Origin: an uncultured Oscillospiraceae bacterium
Lineage (GTDB): Bacteria; Bacillota; Clostridia; Oscillospirales; JAAYXM01
DNA: 22,303 nt
Assembly (NCBI GenBank): GCA_934446465.1
Contig: CAKSEF010000024.1
Coordinates: 1-22,303 of the forward strand
Reading direction: 5' to 3'
The position numbers and the translations under genes were made by a program. This document shows positions 7,584 through 16,042 of the stretch, in pieces (within the stretch, counting starts at the first letter, position 1; the number at the start of each line of letters is the position of its first letter). Under the pieces are notes generated by a model. That model ran no database searches. It worked only from the letters and a program-made list of their open reading frames with translations, and was not told the DNA's origin.

Positions 7584-8915
7584 ATGGCAACACCGGTAAT
7601 TATGCCCCGACAGGGACAGTCGGTAGAAAGCTGTATCATATCTAAGTGGCACAAGAAGAAAGGTGATATGGTAGCAGAGGGAGATTTGCTTTTCTCTTAT
7701 GAGACAGATAAAGCAAGCTTCGATGAGGTATCAAAAGTTTCGGGAAAACTGCTTGACGTATTCTTTGAGGAGGGCGACGATGTAGAGTGTCTCCTCAATG
7801 TATGTGTTATAGGCAACGACGGTGAAAGCACAGCGGAATTTAAGCCGTCCGGTGAGGACGACTCCGCAGAGCAGGCAGAGGAAGTAAGTCAGGTAAAAGA
7901 AAGCGTTAAGGAAGAGGTGGTGTCAACGGCATCAGCAGATGCTGACGGCAACATCAAAATCTCACCGCGCGCAAAAAATCTTGCCGAACATACGTTTGCG
8001 GATGTTTCGCTTGCCGTGCCGACTGGGCCCAACGGAAGAATCATTGAGAGAGATATTGAGCGCCTCATATCTGAAGGCAAGGTTGTTACACCTGCGGCAG
8101 AAACCGCACTCGGAAAGCATATTGTCGGCACAGGTGTCGGCGGACGTGTTACAACAGAGGATATAGCGGCTGCTTCCGCTAAGGTGAATGAAGCGCCTGC
8201 ACAGGCTTCTGCGGCAGACGCTGACTTTGAGGAGGTACCGTTCTCGAATATCAGAAAGGTCATAGCAAAGTCTATGACGCGCTCGCTCTCCGAAATGGCA
8301 CAGCTCACGCTTAACGCTTCGTTTGACGCAACGGCAATTCTCAATTACCGTAAGCTTCTTAAGTCAAACGGAGAAGCAATGGGTATGGAAAAGGTCACAC
8401 TTAATGATATGATTCTCTTTGCTGTTTCGAGAGTGGTTCTCAAGCACAGGGATTTAAATGCAAATCTTATCGATGATAAAATGCGTCTCTTTAATAACGT
8501 ACATCTCGGAGTTGCAACAGACACACCGAGAGGACTTATGGTTCCGACAATTTTCAACTCAAATAAGATGTCACTCCGTGAGATTTCCGCCGAATCAAAA
8601 CGCATAACGGGTATGTGCAGAGACGGCGCATGCAGTCCCGACCTCTTAAAGGGCGCGAGCTTCACGGTTACAAACCTCGGAAGTCTCGGAATTGAGAGCT
8701 TCACCCCTGTTATTAACCCGCCGCAGACGGCGATACTCGGCGTTTGCGGTACTACAACACGCATAAGAGAAAAGAACGGTGAAATCAGTACATATCAGGC
8801 AATGGGACTTTCACTTACTTTCGACCACAGAGCAGTTGACGGAGCTCCTGCGGCACGTTTCCTCAAGGAACTCTGCGATGCGCTCACAAATTTCAACATG
8901 CTTCTCGGATGCTGA
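7584..8915 (+). CDS. 2-oxo acid dehydrogenase complex E2, dihydrolipoyl acyltransferase
   Basis: E2 is the core of the complex: its swinging lipoyl arm carries the acyl group from E1 to coenzyme A. The 443-residue protein has one lipoyl domain (about 1-80) with the modified lysine K43 in ETDKAS, an acidic Glu/Ser/Ala-rich linker (about 82-122), and a peripheral-subunit-binding domain (about 125-164, ISPRAKNLAEH to GPNGRIIERDIERL). A second, shorter segment of the same kind follows (about 167-200, VTPAAETALGKH to GTGVGGRVTTEDI). The catalytic domain runs from about residue 220 (FSNIRKVIAKSM) and contains the active-site DHRAVDG with H415 and D419. Two binding domains in tandem are unusual. A GGAGAGG site precedes the start. 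The neighbouring lipoate ligase probably modifies K43. Acyl specificity (pyruvate, branched chain, acetoin) cannot be read from the sequence. Confidence 0.94.
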   Translation: MATPVIMPRQGQSVESCIISKWHKKKGDMVAEGDLLFSYETDKASFDEVSKVSGKLLDVFFEEGDDVECLLNVCVIGNDGESTAEFKPSGEDDSAEQAEEVSQVKESVKEEVVSTASADADGNIKISPRAKNLAEHTFADVSLAVPTGPNGRIIERDIERLISEGKVVTPAAETALGKHIVGTGVGGRVTTEDIAAASAKVNEAPAQASAADADFEEVPFSNIRKVIAKSMTRSLSEMAQLTLNASFDATAILNYRKLLKSNGEAMGMEKVTLNDMILFAVSRVVLKHRDLNANLIDDKMRLFNNVHLGVATDTPRGLMVPTIFNSNKMSLREISAESKRITGMCRDGACSPDLLKGASFTVTNLGSLGIESFTPVINPPQTAILGVCGTTTRIREKNGEISTYQAMGLSLTFDHRAVDGAPAARFLKELCDALTNFNMLLGC

Positions 8916-8936
8916 TTTGAAAGGAGATTATAAAGA

Positions 8937-10298
8937 ATGTATGATTTAGTTGTTTTGGGCGGAGGGCCGGCAGGATACCTTGCAGCCGAACGCGCCGCAG
9001 AGGGCGGAATGAGCGTCGCACTGGTGGAAAAGCGTTTTCTCGGCGGTGTGTGCCTTAATGAGGGATGTATTCCCACAAAGACATTCCTCAACTCGGCAAA
9101 AATCTTCGACCACACGAAACACGGCGACAAATTCGGCGTATTTGCCAAAGATGTAAAGATTGACCATAGAGCAGTAGTTGCAAGGAAAAATGACGTTCGC
9201 AAAAAACTTGTTGCGGGAATAGAAGCAGCTCTCCGTGCAGACAAGGTTAAGGTGTTTGCAACGGACGGAAAAATAGTCGGAAAGGGCGAAGGCTTCAAGG
9301 TAAGCGCGGGCGATGAAGTTCTTGAAGGAAAGAATCTTCTCGTGGCAACAGGCTCAGTTCCCGTCATGCCGCCGATTCCGGGTCTTAAGGAAGCTGTAGA
9401 ATCGGGATTTGCCATGACAAACCGTGAAATACTTGATATGGAAGAAGTTCCCGAGCATCTCGCTGTCATCGGCGGCGGCGTAATCGGACTTGAAATGGCG
9501 TCTTACTTTAATTCTATCGGATGCAAGGTAACGGTAATAGAAATGCTCCAGAGCATAGCAGGCCCGACGGACAGGGAAATCTCTACCGTGCTTCTCAAGC
9601 GTTACACAAACCTCGGTGTAGAATTCGAACTCGGTGCAAAGGTTACAGGTTTCGGGAACGGAACGGTCGTTTACGAAAAGGAAGGAAAGAGCACAGTTCT
9701 CAACGTGGATAAAATCCTCGTTTCCATAGGAAGAAGAGCACAGACAGCCGACATCGGACTCGAAACGCTTGGAGTTGAGACGAACAGAGGAGCCATTGTA
9801 ACCGACGATTTCGGACGTACAAACGTACCGGGCGTATATGCCGCGGGCGATGTAAACGGCAGGTCAATGCTTGCGCATACGGCTTACCGTGAGGCGGAGG
9901 TCTGCGTAAACCATATGCTCGGAAAGCGCGACCGTATGCGCTATAATGCAATACCGTCCGTAATCTATACTAACCCCGAGGTCGCAAGCGTCGGAGAAAC
10001 GGAAGAAAGCGCGAAGGCAAAGGGGATAGCATACAAAAAGTCGACGGTAAGCATGATGTACAGCGGACGTTATATGGCTGAAAATACAGAGTATGACGGA
10101 TTGTGCAAAGTGCTTGTTGAGGAGAAAACGGGAAAGATAATCGGCGTTCACATGATAGGCACATATGCGTCCGAGATAATTTTCTCGGCGGCAATGATGG
10201 TCGAATGTGAGATGCGTGCTTCCGATGTAAAGGAACTTGTATTCCCGCATCCGACAGTTTCCGAAATAGTCCGTGAAGCAATATTCAAAATGAAATAG
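8937..10298 (+). CDS. lpdA: Dihydrolipoyl dehydrogenase (E3)
   Basis: E3 re-oxidises the dihydrolipoyl arm of E2 and passes the electrons through FAD to NAD+. The 453-residue protein is of normal length. It begins with the FAD-binding GGGPAGYLAAERAA, followed by the redox disulfide in GGVCLNEGCIPTK (C39 and C44). The NAD-binding loop AVIGGGVIGLEMAS is near residue 180, and VYAAGDVNGRSMLAHTA closes the second FAD site. The C-terminal interface supplies the catalytic His-Glu pair in FPHPTVSEIVREA (H438, E443). The ORF starts 21 bases after E2 behind AAAGGAG. The gene order E2-E3-E1 differs from the common E1-E2-E3. Its presence here means the complex does not depend on an E3 shared with other systems. 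Confidence 0.96.
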   Translation: MYDLVVLGGGPAGYLAAERAAEGGMSVALVEKRFLGGVCLNEGCIPTKTFLNSAKIFDHTKHGDKFGVFAKDVKIDHRAVVARKNDVRKKLVAGIEAALRADKVKVFATDGKIVGKGEGFKVSAGDEVLEGKNLLVATGSVPVMPPIPGLKEAVESGFAMTNREILDMEEVPEHLAVIGGGVIGLEMASYFNSIGCKVTVIEMLQSIAGPTDREISTVLLKRYTNLGVEFELGAKVTGFGNGTVVYEKEGKSTVLNVDKILVSIGRRAQTADIGLETLGVETNRGAIVTDDFGRTNVPGVYAAGDVNGRSMLAHTAYREAEVCVNHMLGKRDRMRYNAIPSVIYTNPEVASVGETEESAKAKGIAYKKSTVSMMYSGRYMAENTEYDGLCKVLVEEKTGKIIGVHMIGTYASEIIFSAAMMVECEMRASDVKELVFPHPTVSEIVREAIFKMK

Positions 10299-10314
10299 AA
10301 AGTAGGAGTTCAAT

Positions 10315-12789
10315 ATGCCAAAATCACAATTTTTAGACCCGAATGAGGTCAGAAAAAGCGGATTCATAACATTTAATGACATTCCTGTAAACCAGTACAA
10401 TAAGACAATTAAAGAGGAAAGCAAAAACTACTCAAAGGAAGACTTTCTTCGTATTTACAGAGATATGGCAATAATCCGTGAATTTGAGACAATGCTGTAT
10501 CAGATAAAGACGACAAACCACTATAACGGTGTCGACTATTCAAACCCCGGCCCTGCCCACCTTTCAACAGGTCAGGAGGCCTCGGCGGTAGGACAGGCGT
10601 ACGTACTCGGAGTCGATGACTTCATCTTCGGTTCGCACAGAAGCCACGGCGAAATACTTGCCAAGGGTCTTTCGTGCATACAGAAGCTCTCTGACGATGA
10701 ACTCTATAAGATAATGTCCGAGTTCTTCGGCGGAGATATACTCAAGGTTGTAGAGGGAAGACAGTATGATAAGAGTAACGTAAAGGCTCTTGCGATTGAC
10801 TTCCTCGTATACGGTGCACTTGCTGAGATATTTGCACGCACCACGGGCTTCAACAGAGGACTCGGCGGCTCAATGCACGCCTTCTTCACTCCGTTTGGCA
10901 TTTATCCCAACAACGCGATAGTCGGAGGTTCGGCAACGATTGCACTCGGCGGTTCACTGTTTAAGCGCATCAACGAGAAAAAGGGAATTGTTGTATGTAA
11001 CATCGGAGATGCTTCTCTCGGGTGCGGCCCCGTTCTTGAAGCGCTCAATATGTCAGCAATGGACCAGATTCGCATGCTTTGGGATGAAAGCCACAATAAG
11101 GGACTTCCCGTACTGTTTAATATTTTTGACAATATGTACGGAATGGGAGGTCAGACCTGCGGAGAGACAATGGCATACGGTATGCCGGCGCGCCTCGGTG
11201 CAGGATTTACACCGACTGAAATGCACGCTGAGCGCGTAGACGGATATAACCCGCTCGCAGTAATTGATGCAATGAAGCGCAAGAAGGAGATTCTTGAAAA
11301 CGGAGACGGACCTGTTCTTCTCGATGTTCTTACATACAGAGTTACGGGACATTCACCGTCAGACGCATCAAGCTATCGTACTCAGGAAGAAATTGATGCG
11401 TGGATTGAGGCGGACGTGCTCAAGGCTTACAGAAAGAAGCTTGTCGACGCAAAGGTTGCAAATGACGACGAGTTTGATGCAATTCTTGACGATGTTAAGA
11501 ATCTCATTACACGTTCATGCAAGCTCGCTGTTGATGACAGCGTATCACCGCGCATGGACCTTTCCAAGAACCCCGATACAATCGAAAAACTCATGTTCTC
11601 AAACCTCAAGATGCCGAAGATGGCAGAAGGCAAGTGCGATGTGCTTATGCCGAAGGAGGAGAACCCGCGCGTTATACAGATAAGCAAAAAAGAGCGTTTC
11701 GGCATTGATGCAAAGGGAAAGCTTGTTTCAAAGAACAAAGCATACCAGCTCAGAGACGGACTCTTTGAGGCAATAATAGATAAGTTCTATGAAGACCCGA
11801 CTCTCGTTGCGTACGGCGAAGATAACAGAGACTGGGGCGGTGCTTTCGCGGTTTACCGCGGACTCACCGAGTCAATCCCGTATCATCGCTTCTTCAATGC
11901 GCCGATTTCCGAAGCCGCAATCGTCGGCAGCGCTGTCGGTTATGCTATGTCCGGCGGCCGCGCGATAGTTGAACTCATGTACTGCGACTTCCTCGGCCGT
12001 GCGGGAGATGAAGTATTCAACCAGCTTGCCAAGTGGCAGTCGATGAGCGCAGGAATCCTCAAAATGCCTGTCGTTCTCAGAATTTCGGTAGGTTCAAAGT
12101 ACGGCGCACAGCATTCTCAGGACTGGTCGTCCATGATTGCTCATGTTCCTGGACTTAAATGCGTATTCCCGACAACACCTTACGATGCAAAGGGACTTAT
12201 GAATTCCGCTCTCAACGGAACAGACCCGGTCGTATTCTTTGAGAGCCAGAGAATTTACGATGTCGGTGAGCAGTTCCACGAAGGCGGAGTGCCGGAAGGA
12301 TATTATGAAATTCCGTTCGGCGAACCCGATGTCAAGAGAGTCGGTTCGGACGTTACGATTCTCACAATCGGCGCAACGCTCTACCGCGCACTTGATGCGG
12401 CAAAGACGCTTCAGGAGAAGTACAATATTTCGGCGGAAGTAATTGACGCGCGAAGCATTGTTCCGTTTAATTACGATAAGGTTATAGAATCCGTTAAGAA
12501 AACAGGAAAAATTGTCATCGCGTCCGATGCTTGCGCACGCGGTTCTATAATCAAAGATATGGCGCAGACTATTACATCGGTATGCTTCGATTATCTTGAT
12601 GCTCCTGTCGCAACAATCGGCGCACGCAACTGGATAACTCCCTGCTATGAGCTTGACCATGAGTTCTTCCCGCAGGCAGATTGGATTATCGATACGATTC
12701 ATGAGCGCATTATGCCGATAGCGGGATATACGCCGAAGGGCAACTTCTCTGAAAATGAGGAGCTTCGCCGTTCTAAGCTCGGCGTATGA
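10315..12789 (+). CDS. Fused E1 alpha-beta component of a 2-oxo acid dehydrogenase complex, divergent
   Basis: This 824-residue protein joins both halves of a thiamine-diphosphate 2-oxo acid (or acetoin-type) dehydrogenase E1, which are usually separate. The alpha part (about 1-405) shows AHLSTGQEASAVG, SHRSHGEILAKG and LGGSMHAF (183-188). The thiamine motif, normally GDG to NN, is GDA at 231-233 and DN at 272-273, with about a dozen extra residues between. A further insertion of roughly 35-40 residues (about 141-178) precedes LGGSMHAF. The beta part (about 470-824) has YGEDNRDWGG, the thiamine-site glutamate in APISEAAI (E533) and the active-site QHSQDW (H600). The Mg2+ ligands appear kept, so it is probably active. 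E1 decarboxylates the 2-oxo acid and acylates E2 lipoate. The substrate is unknown; pyruvate is the default guess. Its stop overlaps the lplA start. Confidence 0.9.
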   Translation: MPKSQFLDPNEVRKSGFITFNDIPVNQYNKTIKEESKNYSKEDFLRIYRDMAIIREFETMLYQIKTTNHYNGVDYSNPGPAHLSTGQEASAVGQAYVLGVDDFIFGSHRSHGEILAKGLSCIQKLSDDELYKIMSEFFGGDILKVVEGRQYDKSNVKALAIDFLVYGALAEIFARTTGFNRGLGGSMHAFFTPFGIYPNNAIVGGSATIALGGSLFKRINEKKGIVVCNIGDASLGCGPVLEALNMSAMDQIRMLWDESHNKGLPVLFNIFDNMYGMGGQTCGETMAYGMPARLGAGFTPTEMHAERVDGYNPLAVIDAMKRKKEILENGDGPVLLDVLTYRVTGHSPSDASSYRTQEEIDAWIEADVLKAYRKKLVDAKVANDDEFDAILDDVKNLITRSCKLAVDDSVSPRMDLSKNPDTIEKLMFSNLKMPKMAEGKCDVLMPKEENPRVIQISKKERFGIDAKGKLVSKNKAYQLRDGLFEAIIDKFYEDPTLVAYGEDNRDWGGAFAVYRGLTESIPYHRFFNAPISEAAIVGSAVGYAMSGGRAIVELMYCDFLGRAGDEVFNQLAKWQSMSAGILKMPVVLRISVGSKYGAQHSQDWSSMIAHVPGLKCVFPTTPYDAKGLMNSALNGTDPVVFFESQRIYDVGEQFHEGGVPEGYYEIPFGEPDVKRVGSDVTILTIGATLYRALDAAKTLQEKYNISAEVIDARSIVPFNYDKVIESVKKTGKIVIASDACARGSIIKDMAQTITSVCFDYLDAPVATIGARNWITPCYELDHEFFPQADWIIDTIHERIMPIAGYTPKGNFSENEELRRSKLGV

Positions 12790-13763
12790 TTTTTACGGTA
12801 AGCAAGAGCTCCGACTGCTATTTCAATCTCGCTCTTGAAGAACATTTTTTAAGAGATTTTGATGATGATGTTTTTATGCTTTGGCAAAATGACAAAACAA
12901 TAGTTGTCGGAAAAAATCAGAATACGCTCGCCGAGATAAATATCGACTATGTAAAAGAAAACGGTATACGCGTCGTCCGCCGGATAACCGGCGGGGGCGC
13001 GGTATATCACGATATGGGAAACATAAATTTTACCTACATAGTAAACCATGAGGGCGAGTGGGACAGAAGTTTTTCACGTTTCGCAATTCCGATAATAAAC
13101 GCGCTCGGAAAGCTTGGCATAAGCGCGGAGGTTTCGGGACGCAACGATATAGTTGCGTGCGGACGAAAAATCTCAGGTAACGCGCAAACTATGCTAAACG
13201 GCCGGCTTCTGCACCACGGAACACTGCTCTTTGATGTGGATATGTCAATACTGAAAAATGCACTTTCGCCCGATAAGGAAAAAATCGAGAGCAAAGGAAT
13301 TAAGTCGGTTGAATCGCGCGTGGCAAACCTGAGTGAACTTACGGGGCAGAGTATTGACGCGGGCAAGCTGACAATGCTGATTCGCGATGAAGTTAAAAAG
13401 CTCGGGGATGTCGTTGATTATCAGATTACCGATGAAGATACTCAAGTTGCGGAAAAACTTGCAGATGAAAAATATCGGACATGGGAATGGAATTTCGGCT
13501 ATTCACCGAAGTATACGTTCAAAAAGACCAAACGATTCAAATCAGGAAACGTTGATGTGTGTCTGCTCGTGAAAGACGGCAGGATTGAGGATGCACACTT
13601 CAGCGGAGACTTCTTCGGAATCAGGGAAGTCTCCGAAATCGAAGAAGCCTTGGTCGGATGCCGGCACAATCGCGGCGATGTTTTAAAGGCACTGTCCGTA
13701 TTTAAAATCGGCGACTTCTTTGGCGGCATAAGCATTGACGATTTATTGGAAATTCTTTTATGA
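12786..13763 (+). CDS. lplA: Lipoate-protein ligase A
   Basis: LplA uses ATP to activate free lipoate and attach it to the lipoyl lysine of target proteins, here most likely K43 of the E2 three genes upstream. The 325-residue protein has the full two-domain form. The N-terminal catalytic domain shows NLALEEHFLR, the lipoyl-AMP loop RRITGGGAVYHD (about 65-76) and the catalytic lysine in CGRKISGNAQ (K128). The small C-terminal accessory domain covers about 245-325. The ATG lies inside the E1 stop (ATGA), which suggests coupled translation. No lipA or lipB is in the window, so the operon seems built around scavenging lipoate from outside rather than making it. Confidence 0.95.
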   Translation: MIFTVSKSSDCYFNLALEEHFLRDFDDDVFMLWQNDKTIVVGKNQNTLAEINIDYVKENGIRVVRRITGGGAVYHDMGNINFTYIVNHEGEWDRSFSRFAIPIINALGKLGISAEVSGRNDIVACGRKISGNAQTMLNGRLLHHGTLLFDVDMSILKNALSPDKEKIESKGIKSVESRVANLSELTGQSIDAGKLTMLIRDEVKKLGDVVDYQITDEDTQVAEKLADEKYRTWEWNFGYSPKYTFKKTKRFKSGNVDVCLLVKDGRIEDAHFSGDFFGIREVSEIEEALVGCRHNRGDVLKALSVFKIGDFFGGISIDDLLEILL

Positions 13764-13776
13764 GGAGATGGATTAT

Positions 13777-14967
13777 TTGAAGGCGGTAATGTACGGCGCC
13801 GGAAATATCGGAAGGGGATTCATAGGTGAACTCTTTTCTCTTTCAGGGTATTCGGTGTCTTTCATAGATGTAAACCGTGAGATAATAGGCGCACTTAATG
13901 AACGCCGTGAATACACGGTTGAGGTACTTTCAAATGACAGCAATGAAGAAATTGCTGTAAAAAATGTCTGCGGAGTGGACGGAACCGACGCAGAAGCGGT
14001 TTCAAAGGCAATAGCCGAATGTGATGTTATGGCCACGGCAGTCGGCGTTAATATTCTTCCGCGCATAGTCGGGAATATAGCGGACGGATTGAAGAAACGC
14101 TGGAACAGCGGAAATATGGCACCGCTTAACATCATTATCTGCGAAAACCTTATAGACGCAGATAAGTTCCTTGCCGATGCTGTAAAAAACAACCTTTCGG
14201 ATGATGAAAAAAAGCTTTTCGACAAGCTAATAGGAACGGTGGAAGCCTCAATAGGAAGAATGGTGCCGATACAGACTCCCAATATGACGAAAAACGATAT
14301 ATTGAGAGTCTGCGTAGAGCCGTTCTGCAACCTTATAGTGGACAGGGACAGCTTCAAGGGAGAAATTCCTCCGATTAAGAATATGTCGGCATACCCGAAA
14401 TTCAGGTTATACATCGAAAGAAAGCTCTTCCTCCACAATATGGGACATTCCCTTACCGCATACCTTGGAAATCTCAAGGGGTATGAGTATATTTGGCAGG
14501 CAATAGAAGACCCCGAAATAGAAGTTATGGTTATGCGGGCCATGACTGAATCGGCACTCGCGCTTTCAATTCGCTACGATGTCCCGTTCAAGGACCTATA
14601 CGAGCATGTAGAGGACTTGCTGTATCGTTTCACAAATAAGAAGCTCGGAGACACCGTGTTCAGAGTAGGTCGTGATTTAAAGCGCAAGCTTTCACCGGAG
14701 GACAGAATAGTCGGAGCTATCCATTCGTGCATGGAGGCAGGTGTAAAGCCTGTCGCGCTCTACGCAGGATATGCGGCGGCATTGAAGTTTGCTTCGGATG
14801 AAACGTCCGCCCTCCCGAGAAACGAAATTATGCGCGATATTTCAAAGCTTGATGAAAACTCATGCGAATACAAGTGCATATGCGAGTTTGCCGATGTATT
14901 GGATAATGGCGGGAGCATCGCAGACCTTACAAAGCTTGCAAAGAGTAAGCTGGACTCAAGAAAATAG
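13777..14967 (+). CDS. mtlD: Mannitol-1-phosphate 5-dehydrogenase
   Basis: MtlD interconverts mannitol 1-phosphate and fructose 6-phosphate with NAD(H). From the TTG start the product has 396 residues, close to the E. coli enzyme. It opens with MKAVMYGAGNIGRGFIGE, which matches the usual MtlD N-terminus residue for residue. Other marks are the coenzyme-site ICENLIDADKFL and the polyol-dehydrogenase catalytic block ERKLFLHNMGHSLTAYLG (Lys, Asn and His). TTG 13777 is preferred over ATG 13768 because the GAGGAG site at 13762-13767 touches that ATG but lies nine bases before the TTG; a TTG at 13735 would add a non-homologous tail. It is the last gene of the operon, followed by a perfect hairpin. 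No mannitol transporter is nearby, so uptake must be encoded elsewhere or the enzyme works in the mannitol-forming direction. Confidence 0.92.
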   Translation: MKAVMYGAGNIGRGFIGELFSLSGYSVSFIDVNREIIGALNERREYTVEVLSNDSNEEIAVKNVCGVDGTDAEAVSKAIAECDVMATAVGVNILPRIVGNIADGLKKRWNSGNMAPLNIIICENLIDADKFLADAVKNNLSDDEKKLFDKLIGTVEASIGRMVPIQTPNMTKNDILRVCVEPFCNLIVDRDSFKGEIPPIKNMSAYPKFRLYIERKLFLHNMGHSLTAYLGNLKGYEYIWQAIEDPEIEVMVMRAMTESALALSIRYDVPFKDLYEHVEDLLYRFTNKKLGDTVFRVGRDLKRKLSPEDRIVGAIHSCMEAGVKPVALYAGYAAALKFASDETSALPRNEIMRDISKLDENSCEYKCICEFADVLDNGGSIADLTKLAKSKLDSRK

Positions 14968-14994
14968 CAAACACCCAACCTCTATATATTCAAT

Positions 14995-15030
14995 GAAGCG
15001 GAGAAATCACATTTGTGATTTCTCCGCTTC
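14995..15030. terminator. Perfect 16-bp hairpin between the convergent mtlD and AraC genes
   Basis: GAAGCGGAGAAATCAC at 14995-15010 pairs exactly with GTGATTTCTCCGCTTC at 15015-15030 over an ATTT loop. It lies 27 bases after the mtlD stop and four bases after the end of the leftward AraC gene, so it probably ends transcription from both sides. There is no strong T-run on either strand. Confidence 0.82.
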
Positions 15031-15033
15031 GAT

Positions 15034-15915
15034 TTACCTGATTACAAATTTTCTGTTTTGAGAGCGTTTACGGTATTCTGTCGGCGAAATACCATAGGCT
15101 TTTTTAAAAGCATTGCAATATGCGGAAACATTGAAAAAACCCATTTTTTTTGCAAGCGACTGCGTTGAAATATTCGTATACATTAACTCGTCGAGAGATA
15201 GTGTAAGTCGCAGCGAGTATAAGTAATTTACAGGCGTTATGTTATATTTCGATTTGAATTTCTTTGCAAAATGTGTTTTTTCCATGTGCATAAAGTTTGC
15301 CATATCATCAAGATTTATGTCCTCACTGTAATGTGAGTACAGATATTTTATAAGAGGCAAAAATTCATGTTTTGCTTCTTCTGTGCCTGATTGTTCCTGT
15401 ATACTGATGGGGTTTGAGGCTATATATAACCCTATAAACGAATCGAGTAGATTTCTGAATACATTTGTGCATCCTCTTTTGTCAATCTCGTGTTTTTTCG
15501 CGAGCTCAACCATTTCGAAAAGGATATCTGACATCTTGGAGGAACAGTCGGAAAACGTCGGAATGTCACCGATTTTTTTGCGTGTATTATTATCTTTTAC
15601 GTAGAATTTAATGCAGATATGGGATAAAAAACCACCGTAGTGATTTTTTGGTGTGTGCAGGGTAAACGGAGGAAGAAGGTAAAGTTGGTTTTTTGAAAAA
15701 ACAACTTCCCGGTCGTCAACATAACTGATGAAAGGGTCGCTGTCTATTACGTATAAGAGTTTGTAATAAGGATGAGAGTGCTTGGCGTACTCAGGCGGTG
15801 AAGAAACGTCTATTTTTTGCGGTACTATAGAGTTATCGGCAGAATATGGCACAGACGTTCCCATGCTTACCGATAAAACATCATATGATTGGTTAAAAGA
15901 ATTATTGTAGTACAT
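15034..15915 (-). CDS. AraC-family transcriptional regulator
   Basis: This 293-residue regulator has the common AraC layout. An N-terminal cupin-like sensor (about 1-150) shows HSHPYYKLLYVIDSDPFISY and LYLLPPFTLHTPKNHYGG. The C-terminal double helix-turn-helix (about 190-290) shows INLDDMANFMHMEKTHFAKKFKSKY and ISTQSLAKKMGF with the family end AYGISPTEYRKRS. The start is preceded on the minus strand by GAGGTG five bases away. It is divergent from the giant secreted lyase and shares a 218-base region with it, and the stretch includes overlapping promoters and an inverted repeat. AraC proteins of this kind usually activate carbohydrate genes when a sugar binds the cupin, so control of the lyase is likely. 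The ligand is unknown. Confidence 0.9.
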   Translation of the reverse strand: MYYNNSFNQSYDVLSVSMGTSVPYSADNSIVPQKIDVSSPPEYAKHSHPYYKLLYVIDSDPFISYVDDREVVFSKNQLYLLPPFTLHTPKNHYGGFLSHICIKFYVKDNNTRKKIGDIPTFSDCSSKMSDILFEMVELAKKHEIDKRGCTNVFRNLLDSFIGLYIASNPISIQEQSGTEEAKHEFLPLIKYLYSHYSEDINLDDMANFMHMEKTHFAKKFKSKYNITPVNYLYSLRLTLSLDELMYTNISTQSLAKKMGFFNVSAYCNAFKKAYGISPTEYRKRSQNRKFVIR

Positions 15916-16013
15916 ATTAACACCTCGGGCAATACTTTACAACAAATCCGAAAGATTTTAAACATAAGTTGTCGGAAAACACAATTTGAACAAATCAAAA
16001 AAGGAGTTTTGGG

Positions 16014-16042
16014 TTGCTGTATGCAAAAATATATATTAAAAT
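16014..16042 (+). promoter_or_regulatory. Candidate promoter of the giant lyase gene
   Basis: TTGCTG at 16014-16019 and TAAAAT at 16037-16042 are 17 bases apart, giving four of six and five of six matches to sigma-A consensus. The predicted start near 16049 leaves a leader of about 85 bases before the ATG at 16134. The match is modest, as expected for an activator-dependent promoter. It overlaps the leftward AraC promoter. Confidence 0.4.

Noticed and set aside
8795..9469. 224-codon minus-strand frame across the E2/E3 junction
   Set aside because: It lies antisense to two well-supported genes and its composition (Ser, Pro and Thr rich, no motif) is that of a shadow frame.
13773..14543. 256-codon minus-strand frame opposite mtlD
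   Set aside because: The plus strand carries an unambiguous MtlD with all family motifs; the antisense product has none.
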